Part shown: one piece after another, positions 7,381 to 13,172 of the stretch | How the letters are laid out: each line of letters starts with the position of its first letter | How positions within the stretch are numbered: position 1 is the stretch's first letter | IMG/VR virus record: IMGVR_UViG_3300027797_000189 | Location: 1-20,021 of that record | Source: a virus | Strand: one strand, 5' to 3' | Length of the DNA stretch: 20,021 nucleotides | The notes under the pieces: generated by a model | What the model was told of the DNA's origin: nothing | The model's database searches: none | The model's input: the letters and a program-made list of their open reading frames with translations, nothing else | Translations under genes and position numbers: made by a program

Positions 7381-9164
7381 AAGCTAATGATTTATTAAAT
7401 GAAAAAGAAAAAGGAATGTCCGACAGCCATCATTCCGCAATTCCTGGCATGGTAGGTTTAAAAACAGATCAGTACTTTGGTACATATAAGTGGAGTAAAG
7501 ATGTTGCTGGCCATGACGGAAAGAAACAAACGGCGCCAAAATCTAAGTCAGGAGCGTTCAAAGATGCCCCAGTAGTAGGCGGATATACAAAAGCTGAAAG
7601 GGATATGACTAAGGCCGCGGCCAAAGGTAAAGTAACACAAATAACTCCTGCAGGTAGTTCAGAGCATGGCGTTAACAAAGATAGTCCAATAAGTGGTAAA
7701 AAATTAAAAGAATCTGGCGAAAAAGAAATGTTGTTTTATGCTAAGGTTCCAAACGGAGATAAAGTCTATGCCCGTCCACGTGATGCTAGTCATTTAGAAG
7801 AATTAAAAAACGAATATAAAACCAGCGACATTAAAGTATTTGATTTCAATATGCGAGAAATACAAGATTGGTTAGAAGCCAGACGTATTAACCTTAGAAA
7901 ATTTACTAAAGGTATGGTACAAACAATGACTAAGCATGCCTACGAAAATGTCGACAAAGTAAAGCCCATAGCAGAAAATGCCGATGACCCTCCAATGTTA
8001 CGTGCAATTATTAGTCGTATTATGAATTCACATTTAGACGTATTGCAAAAATATGGTCCGGAAAAAGTTCTTGATGCCGCCCAAGATGTGGCAGACTGGA
8101 TTGGCGATGTTGATGAAATTGGAACCAGCGATGTTAGCATTGCTGTAAATTCTGTAATACAAAAATTAAAACATAGCCATGGTGTAGAAGAAGTTAAGTT
8201 ATCTAGAAACTATGCAGGAAAGAAGTTAAACGAAGTGAACCCACATGATTTTGACAGTGACATTGATTACTATAATGCACTAAAAGCGCCAAGTCGTAAA
8301 CATCGCGGCGACGACGACTATGAACTACCCGATGCTGGTCCGTCCGAAGAAGACATGGCACACGATCGTCAACTTAAAAAATTTAGAAAAGCACAGGAAA
8401 CTGCGCCTAAACAAACACATAAAGAAGAAGATGGTATCGCTCCCAACGGAGAGAAATATAACACAGTAGTAACTTTTAGTGGCCCGGATGCTAACCGAAA
8501 TAAACACGGAGCCGACAGTTATAAAGAACATCACTGGGGCGCAAAAAAAGTAGTAGATACTAAACAGGGTCATGATTCTTATACAATTTATGTAGTTGAT
8601 AATCATCGCAGGGGATACTGGAAGCCATGGGAAGACCAGCCAGCATTTGAATCAAAGTTAGTTGAATTAGGATATAACAGTGGTTATAATTTTAACAGTA
8701 ATAAAGATTATGCTAAACCTTCTATGGGAACTGACATGAGCTATAACTGGGACGGCTCTGGGGCTAATGCATACGGCATCGATAGTAAATTGGGCGGCCA
8801 TGGCGACCCAAGAGCACAAAAACGCAAACAGGGATATCAATTAAAACAAAGTCCTAGTGAATATGGAGACTCTGATGCTCCAAAAAGTACCACTACAAAA
8901 TCAAGTTCACGTCTTGATTCGTTAAAACAACAGTATACTGACCTAGTATCTAAGATGCATGCCATATCCGGTGACGAAAGTAAAAAAACAAGACTTGCAC
9001 AATATAGAACACAAATTGGTAGATTGGAACAAGCTATCAGAGTAGAAGACGGCGGCCCAACTTGGCTACGTCGATTTACCGAAAGTAAACAGCAAGTTGC
9101 AGATCTATCCAGTTTGGAAGAATCTTTTGTAAAAAAGAATAGTAAGATTTATAATACTAAGTAA
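7377..9164 (+). CDS. Large hydrophilic phage protein of unknown function (595 aa)
   Basis: The protein is hydrophilic and Lys/Asp/Gly-rich, with disordered stretches and a few likely globular segments. A helical segment at roughly 205-265 contains KYGPEKVLDAAQDVADWIGD and EIGTSDVS. From memory, this signature occurs in several uncharacterised marine T4-like phage proteins. A second segment (about 355-425) has alternating beta strands (YTIYVVDNHRRGYW). A coiled-coil candidate lies near the C-terminus (about 535-570). The N-terminus MKANDLLNEKEKG contains an L-N-E|K site of the type cut by T4 prohead protease. ATGA coupling to the upstream gene and a short gap before the next gene place it in the late unit starting at 6607. 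An internal-head or other virion role is inferred. Confidence 0.78.
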   Translation: MKANDLLNEKEKGMSDSHHSAIPGMVGLKTDQYFGTYKWSKDVAGHDGKKQTAPKSKSGAFKDAPVVGGYTKAERDMTKAAAKGKVTQITPAGSSEHGVNKDSPISGKKLKESGEKEMLFYAKVPNGDKVYARPRDASHLEELKNEYKTSDIKVFDFNMREIQDWLEARRINLRKFTKGMVQTMTKHAYENVDKVKPIAENADDPPMLRAIISRIMNSHLDVLQKYGPEKVLDAAQDVADWIGDVDEIGTSDVSIAVNSVIQKLKHSHGVEEVKLSRNYAGKKLNEVNPHDFDSDIDYYNALKAPSRKHRGDDDYELPDAGPSEEDMAHDRQLKKFRKAQETAPKQTHKEEDGIAPNGEKYNTVVTFSGPDANRNKHGADSYKEHHWGAKKVVDTKQGHDSYTIYVVDNHRRGYWKPWEDQPAFESKLVELGYNSGYNFNSNKDYAKPSMGTDMSYNWDGSGANAYGIDSKLGGHGDPRAQKRKQGYQLKQSPSEYGDSDAPKSTTTKSSSRLDSLKQQYTDLVSKMHAISGDESKKTRLAQYRTQIGRLEQAIRVEDGGPTWLRRFTESKQQVADLSSLEESFVKKNSKIYNTK

Positions 9165-9181
9165 TACACAAAGGAAAAACA

Positions 9182-9826
9182 ATGCTAGATAGAAACTCAA
9201 TTGATGCAATGAAAAAGGTAATGGCTCAACTGAATAATGTTGAGGATCGTTCTACTACCGTTAACAAAATGATTACGGAAAGTTCTACAGCCTTAGAAAC
9301 CAATTCAGTCAGCAAACATTCAGATCCAAGTGTCCAGGCAATGGCCAATATATTAAGTAAATTCCAAAAAGTAACATTGGATACCAAAGAGACATTGCAA
9401 GAAGAAAGCAAGACAAATGTACGAACCCGCCAGTTACTCAATACAGAAAAAACAAATACAGGCGTTAGAATAGCCGACTATCATGTTTTAATTAAAGAAA
9501 CTGAATGGGCACCGGGCAAGCACAAGAATGTATATGATATTGTTGATTTAAAGACCAACGAAGTATTATATCAAGATCTAGCACTATTCGAAAGTGCCGC
9601 CGCAATTACCAAACAACTTATATCAAATTCTGGCTCATCATCTAAATGTAAAGAAATATACGAAGCTGATAAAACGTATGCTAATCATTTGTATGAAGCA
9701 AGCGTGTATACCAGCAAAATTAAACGTACATCTGACCTAGATAAAAGGTCTATTTACGAAAGCAGATATACACAAAGCCGTAGCCTAGCTAAAGATGCTA
9801 GGACTAGAATACTAAAGAGCTACTAA
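9182..9826 (+). CDS. Phage protein of unknown function (214 aa)
   Basis: The first 80 residues are polar and helical. A central beta-rich part (YHVLIKETEWAPGKHKNVYD then IVDLKTNEVLYQDLALFESA) reads as a small domain in which a metadata-like strand-turn-strand packs on a helix. The C-terminal third is helical and basic. An AAGGAA site (9171-9176) fixes the start. It follows the 595-aa gene by 17 bases and precedes a late octamer, so it probably closes that transcription unit. No family is recognised with confidence. Confidence 0.75.
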   Translation: MLDRNSIDAMKKVMAQLNNVEDRSTTVNKMITESSTALETNSVSKHSDPSVQAMANILSKFQKVTLDTKETLQEESKTNVRTRQLLNTEKTNTGVRIADYHVLIKETEWAPGKHKNVYDIVDLKTNEVLYQDLALFESAAAITKQLISNSGSSSKCKEIYEADKTYANHLYEASVYTSKIKRTSDLDKRSIYESRYTQSRSLAKDARTRILKSY

Positions 9827-9830
9827 CTTG

Positions 9831-9838
9831 GCTAAATA
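9831..9838 (+). promoter_or_regulatory. T4-type late promoter octamer (GCTAAATA)
   Basis: Same octamer as at 6005, here in a 34-bp intergenic gap, 22 bases before the ATG of the 241-aa gene. Its placement between two genes and its repeat elsewhere support it despite only a 6/8 match. Confidence 0.5.
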
Positions 9839-9860
9839 GTTCATAATATGGAAGAACACC

Positions 9861-10586
9861 ATGAAATTAACAGATTTTTCAGTAAAACCGCAGACTAAAC
9901 TGCAACAACTTAGCTCTTATCTTAAAGAGCAGTTTGGCTATAGCTTAAAGCAAGGCAATGTTGATAGTACTAAACTACGCAACATTTTACAGCAAGTAGA
10001 GCGCCAACAATGGGACATTAGTTGTTCTATTAGAAACTATCAGAATGACCCACGCTATATTAAAAGTGTAATGGTCGGCGAAAGCATTAAGATTATGTTA
10101 AGCGAAATCGCTCCTAAGCGTAGCGACAGTCGAAATGTACGTCCTAAGCGTGTAGACGAAAGCATTCGCGGCCTAAAAATGTTAATGGAACAAGATCTAC
10201 AACAAGCGGAAGTTTTACTTGCCGCTAAAAGTATGGTTGGTGATTTACAAGACATGGCTGAAAAAATTGCTAAGTTACAAACCGAAACATTAATGGCTTT
10301 AACTGAACGCATTAAAGAAGTATTTGGCACAGCAGAAGCAGAAGCATTTAACAGTTCAGTTGAAGGTGGATTACAACAAGTGCTAGATACACTAAAACAA
10401 AATCATGAAAGCCTAGGTAATGCCGTAGCAGTTCTAAGTGGCGAAGAACAACCTGATATGGCCGCTGACGCTGGCGCAGTACCAGCTGACGATATGGGTG
10501 TTGAGCAACCAATGGGCGACGAAATGGCTGGCGCACCAGCCGCGGCCGGTCCAGAAGAAGAAGCAATAGGCCGCGAGTTAAAGTAA
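9861..10586 (+). CDS. Helical late phage protein (241 aa)
   Basis: Almost entirely helical, with a run of charged heptads from about residue 110 (QAEVLLAAKSMVGDLQDMAE) to 190, ending in an acidic Ala/Pro/Gly-rich tail (about 195-241). Similar helical proteins with an AEVxLAAK motif occur in marine T4-like phages, from memory, without a firm function. The composition would fit a scaffold-like or virion protein. The start is MKLTDFS, behind its own late octamer, and the stop overlaps the next start by one base (TAATG). Confidence 0.78.
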   Translation: MKLTDFSVKPQTKLQQLSSYLKEQFGYSLKQGNVDSTKLRNILQQVERQQWDISCSIRNYQNDPRYIKSVMVGESIKIMLSEIAPKRSDSRNVRPKRVDESIRGLKMLMEQDLQQAEVLLAAKSMVGDLQDMAEKIAKLQTETLMALTERIKEVFGTAEAEAFNSSVEGGLQQVLDTLKQNHESLGNAVAVLSGEEQPDMAADAGAVPADDMGVEQPMGDEMAGAPAAAGPEEEAIGRELK

Positions 10587-10924
10587 TGAAACTGTTTGAG
10601 TTAAACAGCTCGTATGTCAATGAACTTAAAGATGCTGTCTTGAATCTATTGTATACTGCAAGTGCAAACGGGCAGACTACAGTAGATATGCACGACATGG
10701 TATCTGATTTAAGCAACGATGGCTACTACGTTAGCCCTCGCGATATAATTCAGTTGCTAGACGGCGCTCCTAGTATTAAGACTGTTAATGCAAAGGAAAT
10801 AGAAATCGACGACGGCATTAACGATACTGGAGATGAAATGGCATCGGGTGCTGACCAAAAGGATGCCGCGGCAGACACAGTAGCCGATATGGCACAAAAA
10901 CAAGCGCAACAAGGTATTCAATAA
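10586..10924 (+). CDS. Small acidic phage protein (112 aa)
   Basis: Residues 9-60 form a compact helical domain (ELKDAVLNLLYTASANGQTT, then VSDLSNDGYYVSPRDIIQLL) that could be a small winged-helix-like fold. The C-terminal half is acidic and disordered (DDGINDTGDEMASGADQKDA). The start overlaps the preceding stop and the stop overlaps the next start, so the three genes from 9861 form one coupled unit. Function is unknown. Confidence 0.75.
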   Translation: MKLFELNSSYVNELKDAVLNLLYTASANGQTTVDMHDMVSDLSNDGYYVSPRDIIQLLDGAPSIKTVNAKEIEIDDGINDTGDEMASGADQKDAAADTVADMAQKQAQQGIQ

Positions 10925-11235
10925 TGTTAACAGCAAAAGAAGCAAGACTAAGGGCCAGAGATAATACAACTATTCATAGTGAAATTTCGGCTATCGAATC
11001 GGCAATTCTTGTTGCAGTTGATAACGGGTTATTAACAGTTGCCGTTACCACAAGTGTAATGACATCTGGTCCCGACGATGAAATTTATTGGAATGTTTGG
11101 CAAGGAAATTCCACAAATTATACGTTCCAAGACCAAATGGATCAAGTTATTAAATATTTTGAAAACTTGAACTATAGCATTGAGCAATTGACTGCTCAAT
11201 CAGCTAATACGTTTATTTGGCAAATAAGTTGGTAA
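10924..11235 (+). CDS. Small conserved-type phage protein (103 aa)
   Basis: An N-terminal helix (LTAKEARLRARDNTTIHSEI) is followed by ESAILVAVDNGLLTVAVTTS, a polar middle region and a final strand ending FIWQISW. Small proteins with this helix-strand layout and a terminal I-x-W are common in marine T4-like phages, from memory, with no known role. It is the last gene of the 9861 unit, and the sigma70-type promoter of the exonuclease begins 3 bases after its stop. Confidence 0.75.
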   Translation: MLTAKEARLRARDNTTIHSEISAIESAILVAVDNGLLTVAVTTSVMTSGPDDEIYWNVWQGNSTNYTFQDQMDQVIKYFENLNYSIEQLTAQSANTFIWQISW

Positions 11236-11237
11236 GG

Positions 11238-11266
11238 TTGACATATTGTAGTTAGTTTGCTACAAT
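11238..11266 (+). promoter_or_regulatory. Sigma70-type promoter of the exonuclease gene
   Basis: TTGACA (11238-11243), 17-bp spacer, TACAAT (11261-11266). The -35 is perfect and the -10 matches 5 of 6. The expected transcription start (about 11272-11274) coincides with the ATG at 11272. Confidence 0.78.
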
Positions 11267-11268
11267 AT
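11243..11268. promoter_or_regulatory. 9-bp dyad overlapping the exonuclease promoter, candidate operator
   Basis: Arms ATATTGTAG (11243-11251) and CTACAATAT (11260-11268) are perfect inverted repeats separated by 8 bp. They fill the spacer and cover the -10 box. There is no T tract after it, so it is not a terminator. Confidence 0.6.
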
Positions 11269-11271
11269 ACA

Positions 11272-11949
11272 ATGATACCAATTAATCCTCCTGTAGAATA
11301 TAAACCTTTATCACGTGCTGAACTAAACGGCAAAAGACTATACGCAACTCCTGACGGTAATAAATTGCCCAGCGTAACAACAATCCTAGATAAAACAAAA
11401 GACAAAACATTCTTAATTGAATGGCGTAAACGAGTAGGCGATGCCGAAGCAACTCGTATTAGTACAGAAGCCGCCGGCCTAGGAACACTACTACATACAC
11501 ATTTAGAAAACTGGATCATTGGTAAAGAAAGACCTAGTGGTAATAACCTAGTACATCAGCTTGCTAGAGATATGAGCGAAGTTATTATAACCAAAGGACT
11601 ATGCGATGTAACCGAAGTATGGGGTCAAGAAGTAGGACTATATTATCCAGATTTATATGCAGGTACAACCGATTTAATTGGACGATACAAAGGTGTACCT
11701 GCAATCATTGATTATAAAACAACAAAAAAGCCTAAAAAAGAAGAATGGGTGGAAGATTATTACTTACAATGTTGTGCCTATGCTCATGCACACAATAAAT
11801 TATATGACACAGATATAAGGAAATCTGTAATCTTTATGGTGTCTAGAGACTTAGAATGGCAATGTTTTGAGCTCGAATTAGATAAGTTTGACACCATGAG
11901 TGAGAAGTGGGCTAATCGTGTACAGGAGTATTATGCCAAGTTCGCTTGA
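11272..11949 (+). CDS. PD-(D/E)XK exonuclease, RecB/Cas4-like (225 aa)
   Basis: A single nuclease domain contains the family signature in order: G71-x3-H75 (GTLLHTHLE), D134 (YAGTTDLIG), D147-Y-K149 (IIDYKTTKK) and Q166-x3-Y170. These are the metal ligands and catalytic lysine of RecB-like nucleases. It is predicted to be a cytoplasmic DNA exonuclease in phage replication or recombination, or in host DNA breakdown. An N-terminal YATPDGNKLPSVTTIL element matches my memory of the marine T4-like phage version. The only candidate starts are TTG at 11257, which is upstream of the promoter's start point, and ATG at 11272; no Shine-Dalgarno precedes the ATG. It is the only gene here with both a host-type promoter and an apparent operator. 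No helicase or Cas gene is adjacent. Confidence 0.88.
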   Translation: MIPINPPVEYKPLSRAELNGKRLYATPDGNKLPSVTTILDKTKDKTFLIEWRKRVGDAEATRISTEAAGLGTLLHTHLENWIIGKERPSGNNLVHQLARDMSEVIITKGLCDVTEVWGQEVGLYYPDLYAGTTDLIGRYKGVPAIIDYKTTKKPKKEEWVEDYYLQCCAYAHAHNKLYDTDIRKSVIFMVSRDLEWQCFELELDKFDTMSEKWANRVQEYYAKFA

Positions 11950-11955
11950 TAAATA
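11948..11955 (+). promoter_or_regulatory. T4-type late promoter octamer (GATAAATA)
   Basis: It overlaps the TGA stop of the exonuclease (TGATAAATA) and lies 18 bases before the ATG at 11974; the AGGAG ribosome site is at 11963-11967. It is the same octamer as at 5599. Confidence 0.6.
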
Positions 11956-11973
11956 AGATATCAGGAGCCCACA

Positions 11974-12669
11974 ATGGCAGATACAATTTTAGCAAAAATA
12001 CAAATTAGACGCGGTGACTATATTGACTTACCCATGTTACAAGAAGGTGAGTTCGGCTATGCATTAGATACCGGCAGGTTATTTTTAGGTAATCCTAGGT
12101 CAGTATATGTAGGAACAGGCGACACAGCCGAATTCCAATTAGATTTACGTTTTATCAGACCAGGTGCACCTATTTTTGTTTTTATTGATGAAATACAAAA
12201 ACAACCACAGATAGAATATAGTGTATCAGGAGCACGTCTAGTGTTCAATGATCCTCCATTGGAAGGACAGCAAATTATTGTAGGTTACAACAGCGAAGTA
12301 TCAATGATAGGCCAAGCACAAAATGTCGACTTAGTCAGACTAGAGCCTAAGCCCACTGCACCTGCTCTTAATCCCCCACGTCCTACAGGCATTTTAGTTA
12401 ACTGGGAACACGCCAACACTGGTATATTCGATTTTACATTACGATCCGGCAATACAATAATGTTAGGAACTTTTAATTACTTAACAGACGGTGTAGATGT
12501 TGAAATGAACAGTACTGTTAATAGTTTAGGTGTATTACAACCTTGTTACTTGTCTGCAAGATTACTAGATTCCAATACTGAAGGAAAATATGTAAGTATT
12601 GATTATGTAAACGAAACTTCCAATCCTTTTAATTTTTATTATACAGCCAGAGTGTGGAAATCAGCATAA
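11974..12669 (+). CDS. Fibre/baseplate-type structural protein with Mtd-like N-terminus (231 aa)
   Basis: The N-terminus has the pattern I-x-I-RRGD-x-L-x-L-x-GEFGYALDTGRLFLGN (about residues 8-40). This is typical of the N-terminal domain of phage fibre and tropism-determinant proteins, a beta structure used for attachment or trimer assembly. The rest is beta-rich (FVFIDEIQKQPQIEYSVSG; LRSGNTIMLGTFNYLTDGVD) with no membrane or catalytic motif. A late octamer and strong AGGAG site precede it, as expected for a virion gene. The next gene starts within its last codons. It is probably a tail fibre, baseplate or head-fibre component; the exact position is unknown. Confidence 0.75.
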   Translation: MADTILAKIQIRRGDYIDLPMLQEGEFGYALDTGRLFLGNPRSVYVGTGDTAEFQLDLRFIRPGAPIFVFIDEIQKQPQIEYSVSGARLVFNDPPLEGQQIIVGYNSEVSMIGQAQNVDLVRLEPKPTAPALNPPRPTGILVNWEHANTGIFDFTLRSGNTIMLGTFNYLTDGVDVEMNSTVNSLGVLQPCYLSARLLDSNTEGKYVSIDYVNETSNPFNFYYTARVWKSA

Positions 12670-13100
12670 AGCAAATTTGGTCGTTAAGCGCCGCCGGCCG
12701 ACTACGAGAGTGGCGCAAATTAAGAATAGGATTAGAGGAACTTTCTTCTAACCACCTTAGTACTGCATACACTTGGTGGACACAAGCACCTGCAATTCGT
12801 AGGACATTTGACCCATGGAAAATTGATACTTGGCCCAACCCATGGAATCTTTTATATTCTCCTGATTTTTGTCCAAACAGTATTATATTAGGAATTTACT
12901 ACTCACTTAAACTTGCTGATATTGATATAAACAATATAAGCCTTTGTATAGTTAACGATAAAGAACAAAGGCATAATTGTTTGGCAATTAACGTTGACAA
13001 TCAAACGGTATTCCTTTATAATAAGCATCTAGCATACGACTCACCGGAAATTGAAATATTAAAAATATTTGAGTCCGATGAATTAGAAAAATTATTTTAA
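12654..13100 (+). CDS. Unknown phage protein with GTG start (148 aa)
   Basis: The start is GTG at 12654, overlapping the fibre-type gene by 16 bases; no ATG or good ribosome site is available, so translation is probably coupled. The sequence is rich in Trp and Pro at the N-terminal half (YTWWTQAPAIRRTFDPW, then DTWPNPWNLL). It has DFCPNSIILGIYYSL in the middle and RHNCLAINVDNQTVFLYN near the end. A Cys followed by a His in a short beta hairpin is loosely reminiscent of transglutaminase-like proteins, with Asn where Asp would be expected; I would not assign that. Its 3' part contains the promoter for nrdA. Confidence 0.72.
   Translation: MEISIKQIWSLSAAGRLREWRKLRIGLEELSSNHLSTAYTWWTQAPAIRRTFDPWKIDTWPNPWNLLYSPDFCPNSIILGIYYSLKLADIDINNISLCIVNDKEQRHNCLAINVDNQTVFLYNKHLAYDSPEIEILKIFESDELEKLF
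12994..13022 (+). promoter_or_regulatory. Perfect-consensus sigma70 promoter upstream of nrdA
   Basis: TTGACA (12994-12999), 17-bp spacer, TATAAT (13017-13022), inside the coding region of the preceding gene. The expected start is near 13029, giving a leader of about 144 bases before the nrdA ATG. Confidence 0.8.
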
Positions 13101-13129
13101 ATACTAGCTTTTAACTAGTTGGAGTCTGG

Positions 13130-13137
13130 CTTAAATA
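13130..13137 (+). promoter_or_regulatory. Weak late-octamer candidate (CTTAAATA)
   Basis: It has the TAAATA core in the 72-bp gap before nrdA, 35 bases from the ATG, but departs from the consensus at the first two positions. It could add late transcription to nrdA, or be chance. Confidence 0.25.
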
Positions 13138-13172
13138 TCAAACCACTAAAACAATAACACCCGGAATAATTA

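Noticed and set aside
8251-8276. TTGACA followed by TATAAT within the 595-aa gene
   Set aside because: The spacer is only 14 bp, too short for a sigma70 promoter.
8662-8690. TTGAAT-N17-TATAAT within the 595-aa gene
   Set aside because: Good match to a promoter, but about 490 bases before the next start and in a late unit; probably chance, kept only as a weak possibility.
11888-11916. TTGACA-N17-GCTAAT at the end of the exonuclease gene
   Set aside because: The -10 matches only 4 of 6 bases, and a better late octamer serves the next gene.
12654-13100. Transglutaminase-like or cysteine protease assignment for the 148-aa protein
   Set aside because: Only one Cys and one His in a suggestive order; the Asp of the triad is missing and no family signature is clear.
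13096-13103. TTTAAATA as another late octamer
   Set aside because: Overlaps coding and stop sequence of an AT-rich gene end and sits next to a second weak candidate at 13130; not supported on its own.
13103-13119. ACTAG...CTAGT inverted repeat before nrdA
   Set aside because: Only five base pairs and no T tract; not distinguishable from chance.
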